Shown here in pieces: positions 17,645-26,033 of a stretch of DNA of 64,000 nucleotides (its first letter is position 1; each line of letters starts with the position of its first letter). Source of the stretch: Paenibacillus sp. OV219 (lineage in GTDB: Bacteria; Bacillota; Bacilli; Paenibacillales; Paenibacillaceae); assembly GCF_900110075.1 (NCBI RefSeq), contig NZ_FOCJ01000006.1, positions 124,001 through 188,000 on the forward strand, written 5' to 3'. Below the pieces are notes generated by a model, which was not told the origin of the DNA, made no database searches, and worked only from the letters and a program-made list of their open reading frames with translations. The position numbers and the translations under genes are program-made.

Positions 17645-18457
17645 ATGGAAACGAAGCAATGTACAGTATGCGGGCAAGAGAAGCCGCAATCCGCGTTCAC
17701 GAAGCGGGCAGGTAAGAGCGGCCGGCGCGGAACATGCCGCTCCTGTATGCGTCGGCGTAAGCGTGATACGATAACGGCAATATTGCCGCGGCATTCGGAT
17801 TCAGCCGTCGTTGTAGAGACGGCTGCGAGCATAACAATCCAAGCAGCCGCAGAAGTGGCTGCTGTGGGACAAGCTGCTGCGTCTGAACCGCGAGGTGTCG
17901 AAGGCGCCGCATCGGAATCACCGCCCGCACGAACACGCAAGAGAAAGCATAGGCGCCGCCGCGGACGTTACAACAAATCGGCAAGACTGCGGAAGCAGCA
18001 GGAGACACAGCAGACAGCAGAAGTGATAAAGCTGCCAGTTCGGCCGCCGGACCGCGTCATTAAGCAAATTCAAGGCTCCTTCACGTTCGCCACCTCGGTT
18101 TTGAACGACAGGGGAAGGGGACATATACGGCTGCGCGGCTATCGGGAGACAGGGAAGCGCTGGTCGACGGTCATTCCGACGGAGATGGCCGTTCGCATGG
18201 TAGAAGAAGGCGCAGCAGGCATAATTAATTCAGGCATGATCCATAAGCTGTATACGAAGACGGATTTCAGACTGCTTATTCTGCAGCGCGACGATTATAT
18301 TTGCCGTTATTGCGGGAAATTCGGCGACACGATCGACCATGTCATGCCAAAGTCGAAGGGCGGTCTGTCATCGCCAGCCAATTGCGTATGCGCTTGCTCG
18401 GAGTGCAATCTCAAGAAAGCCGATAAATTAGACTTTGTTAATAATGATGATTTCTAG
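17645..18457 (+). CDS. HNH endonuclease with N-terminal zinc finger
   Basis: 270 residues. Residues 6-34 form a Cys4 zinc finger (C6-x2-C9, C31-x2-C34). An Ala-rich, then Arg-rich linker of about 90 residues follows. The C-terminus is an HNH nuclease: CRYCGKFGDTIDHVMPKSKG with Cys220, Cys223 and His232, and a second Cys pair plus Asn in CACSECNLKKADK. HNH proteins nick or cut DNA, so a role in DNA repair or defence is possible but not shown. It follows the AraC gene by 21 bp, with a weak ribosome site (GAATAGAGCG). There are no phage genes or introns around it. Confidence 0.82.
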   Translation: METKQCTVCGQEKPQSAFTKRAGKSGRRGTCRSCMRRRKRDTITAILPRHSDSAVVVETAASITIQAAAEVAAVGQAAASEPRGVEGAASESPPARTRKRKHRRRRGRYNKSARLRKQQETQQTAEVIKLPVRPPDRVIKQIQGSFTFATSVLNDRGRGHIRLRGYRETGKRWSTVIPTEMAVRMVEEGAAGIINSGMIHKLYTKTDFRLLILQRDDYICRYCGKFGDTIDHVMPKSKGGLSSPANCVCACSECNLKKADKLDFVNNDDF

Positions 18458-18573
18458 CGGGTTTGACGCGTATTTTCCAATATTTAGTTCATGAAAAATG
18501 AATAACTCCCGTGTTAGTATGAGTGGCGTCGGGGCGCCCGGCATACAACATTTGTAAACGAGGAGGATTTTTC

Positions 18574-19269
18574 ATGAAGATGCAACCATTTCGTATAGGT
18601 GTAGCTAGTGTACTCGCCGCGAGCTTGATCGCGCTTGGAGGAGGAGCAGCCCTGCAGAAGGCAGAAGCAGCCTCCGTGAACAGTTCCGTCTCTTATAAAG
18701 TAACAAGCACGGATACGATGTATAAAATCGCAAAGAAATACGGTGTGAGCTTGAATACGTTGATCGCGGCTAACCCGTCCATTAAGAATCCGAATATTAT
18801 CTGGGCAGGCATGGTTGTGAAGGTGCCTGTGACGACAACAACTGGCAGTGGCAGCACAGGGTCCGGTTCGACAACAACGCCGACAACGAGCACGACGGAC
18901 AAGTCTACTTTTGCAGCTCAAGTTGTGACGTTTGTGAACCAGGAACGCGCTAAGACAGGCCTTACTGCGCTTAAATCCGATACATTGCTGACGAAGGTCG
19001 CGCTGGATAAAGCGAAAGATATGTATACGAACAATTACTTTGACCATAACTCGCCGACCTACGGATCTCCGTTCGATATGATGCGTGCTTACGGAGTCAC
19101 TTACTCTTATGCAGGTGAGAATATCGCCAAGGGTCAGCGTACGCCTGCGGAAGTCATGACGGCATGGATGAACAGTCCAGGTCATAAAGCGAATATTATG
19201 AGCGCCAACTACAAGAAAATTGGCGTTGCTTACTACAACGGTGAATGGGTACAAGAGTTTACATCATAA
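18574..19269 (+). CDS. Secreted LysM-CAP domain protein (YkwD type)
   Basis: 231 residues. A signal peptide cleaved near AEA-AS is followed by one LysM domain (about 35-85, YKVTSTDTMYKIAKKYGVSL), which binds peptidoglycan, a Thr/Ser/Gly linker and a C-terminal CAP domain (YSYAGENIAKG, MNSPGHKANIM). Similar proteins are associated with spores or cell wall. ATG at 18574 has GAGGAGGA 6 bases upstream. Two terminator-like elements frame it. A near-copy of the CAP domain occurs at 13487-14518. Confidence 0.9.
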   Translation: MKMQPFRIGVASVLAASLIALGGGAALQKAEAASVNSSVSYKVTSTDTMYKIAKKYGVSLNTLIAANPSIKNPNIIWAGMVVKVPVTTTTGSGSTGSGSTTTPTTSTTDKSTFAAQVVTFVNQERAKTGLTALKSDTLLTKVALDKAKDMYTNNYFDHNSPTYGSPFDMMRAYGVTYSYAGENIAKGQRTPAEVMTAWMNSPGHKANIMSANYKKIGVAYYNGEWVQEFTS

Positions 19270-19286
19270 GAGTGCAAGTAGCGGTA

Positions 19287-19314
19287 AGCGGTCCCAGATG
19301 GCCGCTTTTTTTTA
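19287..19314 (+). terminator. Rho-independent terminator
   Basis: AGCGG pairs with CCGCT, with a T8 run after it, 20 bases after the LysM-CAP stop. Confidence 0.75.
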
Positions 19315-19427
19315 TTTTGGTTTACATAATTATTGCATGAGAGAAATTTAATTCTTCATTCTGCGCAGGTATTGGGTAAATAAAGGCGAAATCTACTCTA
19401 ACGAATTTGACTACTCGGAGGTCCATT

Positions 19428-20576
19428 ATGCGGCGGAAGGCAAGGGCAATATACTGCAACCAGACGTTGGCTGAACGAACGAAGAGGAAATTAACGCTTA
19501 CAAGCCAAGAGCGCGATAACGATGCATCTTATTCAGTTGCGCTAAGCTATCAGCGTTTAATTAAATATTTGCCTGAGCCGATCTTTGTGCATGACGGAAT
19601 TGAAGTGCTGTTCGCGAATCAAGCGGGACTTCGTTTGCTTGGCATGACTGAACTGTCAGAGATCATGGATGAGGTAAAGATTTGGAAGTTCATGCACCCG
19701 GACAATCAGGTGCGTTCAATGGAGCGAATCCGCGCGGTCATGCAGACGGATGAGCCGAATGAATTCGAGGAATGCCGCCTTATTGACGTGAGTGGCGAGG
19801 TCATTGATGTGGAGGTATCCAGCACCCGTATACATAACTATCCGGGGAGAGGAACTGTTGTTCAGAGCGTCTTTCGCGATATCCGTGGACGGAAGAAAGA
19901 AGAAGAGGCGCTCATTCACTCCGAGAAGCTCTCCGTTGCTGGACAGATGGCGGCGGGAATTGCACATGAAATTCGTAATCCGCTGACCTCCTTGATCGGC
20001 TTCTCGAAGTTTCTGAAGACGAAGATCGATAAGTATCATGAGTACTTTGACATTATGCTCGTAGAGCTCGACCGGATCAATTCGATCGTGCAGGAGTTTA
20101 TGGCGCTGGCGAAGCCGCAAGCAAGCCAGTTCCGCAAGCATGATCTGAACCGGATTATTGGTAATGTGCTGACGCTGCTCGAAACGCAGGCGATTCTGAA
20201 AGATGTGCAGATTATCCCTCAGCTCGATTCCGAAGTGACGGAGCTGCTCTGTGACGAGAATCAGCTGAAGCAAGTATTCGTCAATGTGCTTAAGAATGCT
20301 ATCGAGGCGATGCCAAGCGGCGGGATCATTACCATTACACTTACGAATGTAGATGCGCAGCAGATTGCTGTGTCGATCATCGACGAAGGAACGGGCATCC
20401 CAGAGGAGCAGCTTCCTAAGCTCGGCGGTCCGTTCTTCACGACAAAGGACAGCGGAACGGGACTTGGTCTTATGATTTGCTACCGGATCATTGAAGGTCA
20501 TCAAGGGAAAATGGATATTAAAAGCATGCCCGGAAAAGGGACGACGGTAGCGATTCGACTGCCGCGCAATCTATAA
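19428..20576 (+). CDS. Cytosolic PAS-domain sensor histidine kinase (sporulation-kinase type)
   Basis: 382 residues with no membrane segment. A PAS domain spans about 45-155 (PEPIFVHDGIEVLFANQAG), then a HisKA dimerisation domain with His180 in AAGIAHEIRNPLTSL, then HATPase_c with N box (NVLKNAIEAMPSGG), G1 (DEGTGIPEEQL) and G2 (TGLGLMICYRII). The order is that of KinA/KinE-type kinases feeding Spo0F. No response regulator is adjacent, as expected of an orphan phosphorelay kinase. ATG at 19428 has CGGAGG 7 bases upstream; a TTG at 19407 would overlap that site. Confidence 0.88.
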   Translation: MRRKARAIYCNQTLAERTKRKLTLTSQERDNDASYSVALSYQRLIKYLPEPIFVHDGIEVLFANQAGLRLLGMTELSEIMDEVKIWKFMHPDNQVRSMERIRAVMQTDEPNEFEECRLIDVSGEVIDVEVSSTRIHNYPGRGTVVQSVFRDIRGRKKEEEALIHSEKLSVAGQMAAGIAHEIRNPLTSLIGFSKFLKTKIDKYHEYFDIMLVELDRINSIVQEFMALAKPQASQFRKHDLNRIIGNVLTLLETQAILKDVQIIPQLDSEVTELLCDENQLKQVFVNVLKNAIEAMPSGGIITITLTNVDAQQIAVSIIDEGTGIPEEQLPKLGGPFFTTKDSGTGLGLMICYRIIEGHQGKMDIKSMPGKGTTVAIRLPRNL

Positions 20577-20689
20577 TTACGCAGCATTATGGGGATGTTG
20601 GTTGCTTTTACCTGTAGGATTGGCATGAGTTTCTGTGTTATCCTTTAACGCGAGCCGAAACATTATGTGCGGGGGATTTATTAGAGCAA

Positions 20690-20860
20690 AGAAGACGTTG
20701 AAAAAAGTCGCTTTTGCTCGCCAGTCACTATTGGCTGGTTAACGCGCTGTCAGCAGCGCTGGGGTGAATCGTTTGGTTAACAAGCGTAGGGCGGAACTCC
20801 TTTCGTCCGAATCCGACAACTAACCTCGTAGGCCGCATGCGATGAAGATGAGTAGCTGGC
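20690..20860 (+). ncRNA. c-di-AMP riboswitch (ydaO/yuaA type)
   Basis: The conserved core of the ydaO-yuaA motif is visible: GGGGTGAATC (20761-20770), GTAGGGC (20786-20792), and CCGAATCCGAC followed by AACTAACCTCGTAGGC (20807-20833). Paired segments before the core (CGCCAGTCACTATTGGC) fit the first stem. The class binds c-di-AMP and controls wall-hydrolase genes, in agreement with the LysM-3D gene that begins 130 bases downstream. No intrinsic terminator is obvious between the motif and the gene. Confidence 0.88.
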
Positions 20861-20963
20861 TTAGCCATTAAGCAGCTTGACCTGTCAGCATCGTATTGAC
20901 GGAATATATCTGAGTCGTTCAAACAAGGATATATGTCCGTAAAGTTAAAGGAGGACGTTCATA

Positions 20964-21794
20964 TTGAAGCAATCATTCTGGAAAAAGAGCGCGTTACTCG
21001 CAGCACTTAGCATCGCGATCTTCACACACGCGGGCGCAGCGCAAGCAGCATCGGAGTATACGGCGACGGACAAAGATACGTTTTGGTCGTTGTCGCAGAA
21101 ATTCGGCGTATCGCTGGAGCAGCTGCTCAAGGCGAATCCGATGATCGATCCTACGAATGTGTATAAGGGACTGACGATCGTTATTCCAACGACAGTTACA
21201 GTCGCGAACTCGAAGCAGGATGCACCGCAGCCGATTGCGCAAGAGTCGAAGCAGGCTGAACAAGCGGCAAAGCTGGAGAAGTCAGCAGAGGAGCCTGTGA
21301 AAGCCGAGAAATCGGTCAAGGCTGCGAAGAAAGCGGCAGAGCCGAAGAAAGCCCCTAAAGCAGAGGCAGCAAAGAAAACGGTCAAGAAAGCTGCAAAGAA
21401 GAAGTCGAGCCAATCGACGGCAGCGAAAAGACAAGCGAAGCAAAATGAAATTACGGTTGGCGGCAGAGCATATGACGTCTCGGATGTTGTACAGGTTAAA
21501 GCAAGCGCTTATACGGCACATCCGTCGGAGAACGGCTGGGGAGCGGTCGACTACTTCGGCAATCCGCTGAAGCTCGGTACGGTTGCAGTAGACCCAAGCG
21601 TCATTCCGCTTGGAAGCAAATTGTATATTACCGGTTACGACCATGATGGGTTGCCAGTCGGCGGCATGATGGGAGTTGCTACCGATATGGGAAGCGCCAT
21701 AAAGGGCGACCGTATTGATATCTTTGTTCCGCAATCGAAGGAAGCTGCGAGCGACTTCGGTTTCCAATTCGTAAAAGTATTTATTCTAGATTAG
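20964..21794 (+). CDS. Secreted LysM-3D domain cell wall hydrolase
   Basis: 276 residues: signal peptide cleaved after AQA, a LysM domain (about 30-75, TDKDTFWSLSQKFGVSLEQL), an Ala/Lys/Glu-rich linker of about 75 residues, and a C-terminal 3D domain (VKASAYTAH, GTVAVDPSVIPLGSKLYI, ATDMGSAIKGDRIDIF) with the three conserved Asp residues. Relatives such as YocH and YuiC are peptidoglycan lytic enzymes. TTG at 20964 follows AAAGGAGG. Expression should respond to c-di-AMP through the upstream leader. Confidence 0.92.
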   Translation: MKQSFWKKSALLAALSIAIFTHAGAAQAASEYTATDKDTFWSLSQKFGVSLEQLLKANPMIDPTNVYKGLTIVIPTTVTVANSKQDAPQPIAQESKQAEQAAKLEKSAEEPVKAEKSVKAAKKAAEPKKAPKAEAAKKTVKKAAKKKSSQSTAAKRQAKQNEITVGGRAYDVSDVVQVKASAYTAHPSENGWGAVDYFGNPLKLGTVAVDPSVIPLGSKLYITGYDHDGLPVGGMMGVATDMGSAIKGDRIDIFVPQSKEAASDFGFQFVKVFILD

Positions 21795-21806
21795 TCTTAC
21801 CTTGTA

Positions 21807-21846
21807 GAGAAACCCGCGTCTTATGGCCGCCTGGGTTTCTTTTTTA
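21807..21846 (+). terminator. Rho-independent terminator
   Basis: AGAAACCC pairs with GGGTTTCT, followed by a T-run. It ends the LysM-3D transcript. Confidence 0.85.
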
Positions 21847-21872
21847 TTTTGGGCTAAGTCGGCTGCGGCTGC

Positions 21873-22796
21873 TTAACGGCTGCGCCTGTTGCGTCCAGCT
21901 GGCCGGTTTAAGAGCTCCGGCAGAGTAACGATCTGATAGCCTTTGCTGCGCAGCAGTTGAATGAGCCGTGGAAGCGCAGCTATCGTTCCAGAGAGGTCCT
22001 GACCTTCGCCGCCGCCTGCATGCTGCAGGATAATGGAGCCGGGCTGCAGTGTCCGCTTAATATTGATGAGGATGCGGTTACTGTCGAGGCTCTTCCAATC
22101 GACGGAATCGGTATCCCAGTTCACCACGATATAGCCGCGGCTGCGCAGCCAATCGACCTGGTACGGCGTAATCTCTCCGTAAGGCGGACGGATGAACTTC
22201 GGACTATAGCCGATCAAAGGGCGGATGATCCGGTCGGTCCGCACAATTTGCTGCTCGAATGCATAGCGCGAGATACGGGAGAATACAGCATGATCGTACG
22301 AATGATTGCCGATGATATGTCCTTCTCTGCTGATACGCTGTACGAGCGCCGGATGTGCCGCTGCCCGCGAGCCAACGACAAAGAAGGTCGCGCGCACTTT
22401 GTAGCGGGCAAGCGTCTCAAGCACCTGCGGCGTAAAGCGCGGATCGGGCACGTCGTCGAACGTAAGCGCGACTCTGCGCGAACCTCGTGGTCCCCAGATT
22501 ACGAAGGAGCCCGGGAACATACGCTGCAGCGTAACCCACGACATCGCTTCTGCACGGCTTCGTTTCTTCTTCTTATTTAGCTGCTGGCCGCTCGTGAAGG
22601 AAGGCTCTGCTTCTGCTGGTGACTGCCAGCTGCTCCCGAACTCTGTCACGGCAGCTCTAGTCCGATCAGATAGCGGGGGAGGGCTCGCAGATGCAGTAGC
22701 TCTGTCACCTTGTATGGCATCTATGCCGCCGCATACACATAGGATCCAGGTCAGAAGCAACAACAATGCTTTGCGAGCTCTGCGCGTCGTTCCCAT
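21873..22796 (-). CDS. Exported polysaccharide deacetylase (NodB domain, CE4)
   Basis: 307 residues. A membrane or signal segment (about 10-23) is followed by a linker and a NodB domain. The five CE4 motifs are visible: TFDDVPD, HSYDH, RPPYGE, NWDTDSVDW and ILQHAGG. It removes acetyl groups from peptidoglycan or chitin-like polymers outside the membrane and needs a divalent metal held by the Asp-His-His triad. Near other wall genes; the minus-strand start is at 22796 (ATG). Confidence 0.92.
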   Translation of the reverse strand: MGTTRRARKALLLLLTWILCVCGGIDAIQGDRATASASPPPLSDRTRAAVTEFGSSWQSPAEAEPSFTSGQQLNKKKKRSRAEAMSWVTLQRMFPGSFVIWGPRGSRRVALTFDDVPDPRFTPQVLETLARYKVRATFFVVGSRAAAHPALVQRISREGHIIGNHSYDHAVFSRISRYAFEQQIVRTDRIIRPLIGYSPKFIRPPYGEITPYQVDWLRSRGYIVVNWDTDSVDWKSLDSNRILINIKRTLQPGSIILQHAGGGEGQDLSGTIAALPRLIQLLRSKGYQIVTLPELLNRPAGRNRRSR

Positions 22797-22973
22797 GGAC
22801 CTTTTCCCCCCGTCAACCAGAATGAACTACCTGCAGTGTTTGCTGTCTTAAACATTCGATTTCATTGTGCCCTCTCCACACTTGATCATGCATGAGACGC
22901 AACTTCACACTTTACAGCAGCAGGCTCACCACGTAACATGAAGAGGAATAATGGTGAAAAGGAGACCGTACAT

Positions 22974-23933
22974 ATGCCAACAATTGATATGCCCTTGCAT
23001 GAATTGAAAACGTATTCAGGCATAAATCCGCGCCCGTCCGACTTCGACGACTATTGGGAGCGGGCACTGAACGAGCTGCGCCAGGTTGACGCTGCCATTG
23101 AACTTGTTCCAAGCTCCTTCCAGACGCCGACAGCAGAATGCTTTGATTTATATTTTACAGGAGTAAAAGGTGCTCGCATTCATGCTAAATATGCGCGTCC
23201 GCGCCATTCGAACGGGCCGCATCCTGCGGTTGTCCAGTTCCACGGCTATACGGGCAACGCCGGGGATTGGCAGGATCGCCTCATCTATGTATCACTTGGA
23301 TTTTCCGTATTTGCGATGGATTGCCGTGGACAAGGCGGCGGCTCCGAGGATAGCGGCAGCGTGAAGGGCAATACGCATAACGGCCACATTATTCGCGGCT
23401 TGGACGACAGCGAGGACCAGCTCTTATTCCGTCATATTTTCCTCGACACTGCACAGCTAGCTGGGATTGCCTTGGAGATGCCTGAGGTTGATCCGAAGCG
23501 TGTCTATGCGATGGGCGGCTCGCAGGGTGGTGCTCTTACAATTGCGTGTGCAGCGCTTGAGCCTCGTGTAGCGAAGCTTGCGCCTGTGTTCCCATTCTTG
23601 AGCGACTACCGCCGCGTATGGGATATGGATCTCGACAAGGATGCGTATGCGGAGCTGCGGACATTCTTCCGTCACTTCGATCCTCAGCATCAACGCGAAG
23701 AAGAGATTTTCACGAGACTCGGTTACATTGATATTCAATATTTAGCGAACCGGATTAAAGGTGACGTGCTGATGGGTGTTGGCTTGATGGATACGATCTG
23801 TCCGCCCTCGTCGCAATTCGCTGCCTATAACAAAATTACAGCTCCGAAGCGGCTTGAAATTTATCCGGATTTTGGACATGAATGGCTGCCGGGACTGAAC
23901 GATAAAGTAATCCAATTTTTCTTGGAAGAATAG
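22974..23933 (+). CDS. Acetyl xylan esterase / cephalosporin-C deacetylase (CE7)
   Basis: 319 residues, the same size as Bacillus Cah. It removes acetyl groups from xylo-oligosaccharides. The alpha/beta hydrolase triad is Ser183 in GGSQGG, Asp273 in LMDTICPPSS and His302 in FGHEW; RGQGG is a further family motif. ATG at 22974 follows AAAGGAGA; an in-frame ATG at 22938 has no site and adds non-conserved residues. It forms an operon with the SGNH hydrolase that starts 18 bp after its stop. Cytoplasmic, as there is no signal. Confidence 0.93.
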   Translation: MPTIDMPLHELKTYSGINPRPSDFDDYWERALNELRQVDAAIELVPSSFQTPTAECFDLYFTGVKGARIHAKYARPRHSNGPHPAVVQFHGYTGNAGDWQDRLIYVSLGFSVFAMDCRGQGGGSEDSGSVKGNTHNGHIIRGLDDSEDQLLFRHIFLDTAQLAGIALEMPEVDPKRVYAMGGSQGGALTIACAALEPRVAKLAPVFPFLSDYRRVWDMDLDKDAYAELRTFFRHFDPQHQREEEIFTRLGYIDIQYLANRIKGDVLMGVGLMDTICPPSSQFAAYNKITAPKRLEIYPDFGHEWLPGLNDKVIQFFLEE

Positions 23934-23951
23934 AGGGGGCTTGAACGAATC

Positions 23952-24611
23952 ATGCGTCTGACGAGCAAAGATAAGCTAGTGATGATAGGGGACTCGATTA
24001 CGGATTGTGAACGTGCAAGACCGGTCGGAGAAGGGCTGTTCGGAGCGATCGGCAAAGGATATGTGAGCGTCGTTGATGCGCTGCTATCCTCGACCTATCC
24101 GGAGCTTGGCATTCGAGTCGTGAATATGGGGTCGAGCGGCAACACGGTGCTGGATTTGAAGGAGCGTTGGCAGACGGACGTCATTGATCTGAAGCCGGAT
24201 TGGCTATCCATCATGATCGGGACGAACGATGTGTGGCGTCAATATGACAGCCCGACAATTCCAGAGCAGCACGTCTACCTCGAAGAATATGAAGCGACGC
24301 TGGATCAGCTCGTTGCCGAGACATTGCCTTCTGTAAAAGGAATCGTGTTGATGACGCCGTTCTATATCGAGCCGAATACACAAGACTTGATGCGTGCGGA
24401 GATGGACCGTTACGGTGCGGCTGTGAAGCGCATTGCCGAGAAACACGGCACTCTGTTTGTTGATACACAGGCAGCGTTCAATCAAGTGCTGGAGCATCTA
24501 TATTCCGGCACAATCGCATGGGATCGCGTTCATCCGAACCATACGGGCCATGCCGTTCTTGCTCGAACATTTTTGCAGGTAATCGGTTACGATTACAATA
24601 AAGGAATTTAA
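23952..24611 (+). CDS. SGNH/GDSL-family esterase
   Basis: 219 residues. The block order of SGNH hydrolases is clear: GDS with Ser15, the Gly of NMGSSGN, GTND at about 90, and Asp191/His194 in DRVHPNHTGH. Similar intracellular enzymes deacetylate xylose oligomers, which fits the upstream CE7 esterase. The stop of the esterase gene and GAGGGGG give the ribosome site. Confidence 0.92.
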   Translation: MRLTSKDKLVMIGDSITDCERARPVGEGLFGAIGKGYVSVVDALLSSTYPELGIRVVNMGSSGNTVLDLKERWQTDVIDLKPDWLSIMIGTNDVWRQYDSPTIPEQHVYLEEYEATLDQLVAETLPSVKGIVLMTPFYIEPNTQDLMRAEMDRYGAAVKRIAEKHGTLFVDTQAAFNQVLEHLYSGTIAWDRVHPNHTGHAVLARTFLQVIGYDYNKGI

Positions 24612-24628
24612 CGGATTGGAAGACTACA

Positions 24629-24673
24629 AAGGTCGAGTTTGGGGCTTATATTGCCCCAGAACTCGATCTTTTT
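24629..24673 (+). terminator. Rho-independent terminator
   Basis: A long stem, TCGAGTT..GGGGC with GCCCC..AACTCGA, ends in TCTTTTT. It terminates the esterase operon. Confidence 0.85.
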
Positions 24674-24699
24674 GGTTCATGCTTGCTCAGCGCCAAAAC

Positions 24700-24890
24700 T
24701 AACCCCGAAAAACCACTGAGCGAACATTTACGTTCTCTCAGAGCAGAGCGAACACGCTCGCCGCGCGAAGATGGTGCTGAGAGAACAGATATGCGCTCTC
24801 AGCAGCCCCAACCGTCGCTTTCGGCGTTGGTGTTACCCGAGAGAGCGTATTGGCTCTTTCAGCCACACTCACGCTGTCTCACGGCCCAAT
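24700..24890 (+). repeat. Non-coding quasi-palindromic repeat patch (GAGAG...CTCTC family)
   Basis: Three to four imperfect units, each framed by CTGAG(AG)-AAC and GTTCTCTCAG or CTCTTTCAG, start near 24716, 24777 and 24838, so the pitch is 60-61 bp. Examples are GAGAGAACAGATATGCGCTC and CTGAGCGAACATTTACGTTC. Half-sites pair as hairpins. The same style of repeat occurs at 47971-48275. No protein is credible here. Confidence 0.7.
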
Positions 24891-24894
24891 AACG

Positions 24895-25917
24895 TTACTG
24901 CCACTTCTCAATGACCAGCTTGCCGATCATCGAACCGGATTCGAGCTTCGCATGCGCGGCTCGCAGGTTCGCGGCGTTAATCGGCGACAGCCTCTCCGTC
25001 ATCGTCGACCGCAGCGCGCCTTCATCGACGAGCTGCGAGACTTCGCTTAGCAGCCGGTGCTGTTCGATCATGTCGGCTGTCTCGAACATGGCTCGTGTAA
25101 ACATAAACTCCCACACGAAGGAGGCGCTCTTGCTCTTCAGAAGATGCAGCGGTACAGGCTCGGTCGTGTCAACGATGGAACAGATCCCTCCTTGTGGAGA
25201 AATAGCTTGAACCATGCTCATGAAGTGAGCTGTCGTGGCATTGGTGCACAGGATGTAATCAACATAACGGAAACCGATGGCCTCAAGCTGCGGTGTCCAT
25301 GGCTCGTGATGATTGATTACATGATCCGCCCCATGCTTCAAAGACCATTCCCGAGAATCCGCTCGGGAAGCAGTTCCGATAACACTCAAACCTGCCAGCT
25401 TCGCCAATTGCAGCGCAATAGAGCCGACACCGCCAGCCGCACCTACGATAAGAATCGTTTTGCCGGCATTGTCGTTCTGATCTCTAGCGATGTGCAGCCT
25501 GTCGTGCAGAGCTTCCCACGCTGTAATGGCTGTTAACGGAAGGGCAGCCGCTTCAGCAAAATCAAGCGATGCCGGCATAAGGGCCACAATCCGCTCATCG
25601 ACGAGCTGATACTCGCTGTTGCTGCCTTGACGCGTAATGCTGCCCGCATAATACACACGGTCACCTGGCTGGAACAATTGACAATCAGGCCCGACTGCAT
25701 CCACGATACCCGACGCATCAAAGCCGAGAATGCGAGGAGCTGTCTCAACCTTATCCTTCGGCGCACGCAGCTTCGTATCGACCGGATTCACCGAGATCGC
25801 TTCGACCTTCACTCGTACATCTCGTCCAATCGGGGCAGTGGGCTTCTCCACTTTGATATCCATTAAACTATCTTCTCGTTCGATTGGAAGGTACTTCGTG
25901 AGACCGACCGCTCGCAT
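24895..25917 (-). CDS. Zinc-type alcohol dehydrogenase-like / quinone oxidoreductase (MDR family)
   Basis: About 340 residues. The medium-chain reductase layout is present: an N-terminal GroES-like domain (VNPVDTKLRAP, ILGFDASGIVDAVG) and a Rossmann domain (ILIVGAAGGVGSIALQLAKL). The catalytic zinc ligands of true alcohol dehydrogenases are not evident, as in the zinc-type-like TIGR02817 group. It reduces quinones or unsaturated carbonyls with NADPH. ATG at 25917 (MRAVGLTKYLP) matches the family start; a GTG at 25965 extends the frame by 16 residues. Confidence 0.88.
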   Translation of the reverse strand: MRAVGLTKYLPIEREDSLMDIKVEKPTAPIGRDVRVKVEAISVNPVDTKLRAPKDKVETAPRILGFDASGIVDAVGPDCQLFQPGDRVYYAGSITRQGSNSEYQLVDERIVALMPASLDFAEAAALPLTAITAWEALHDRLHIARDQNDNAGKTILIVGAAGGVGSIALQLAKLAGLSVIGTASRADSREWSLKHGADHVINHHEPWTPQLEAIGFRYVDYILCTNATTAHFMSMVQAISPQGGICSIVDTTEPVPLHLLKSKSASFVWEFMFTRAMFETADMIEQHRLLSEVSQLVDEGALRSTMTERLSPINAANLRAAHAKLESGSMIGKLVIEKWQ

Positions 25918-26033
25918 TATTTGTGTCAATTCCTCAACTTCCCCTCTACAAATGAATGTGTTCACATTATAACAAAAAATCCCCCACCCTTGGCCCCAGA
26001 AGCGGGAGGATGGAGGACACAGATCATACTTGA

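Noticed and set aside
24683-25050. Small plus-strand open frames after the esterase operon
   Set aside because: They lie in the palindromic repeat patch and the end of the convergent oxidoreductase gene; no start signals.
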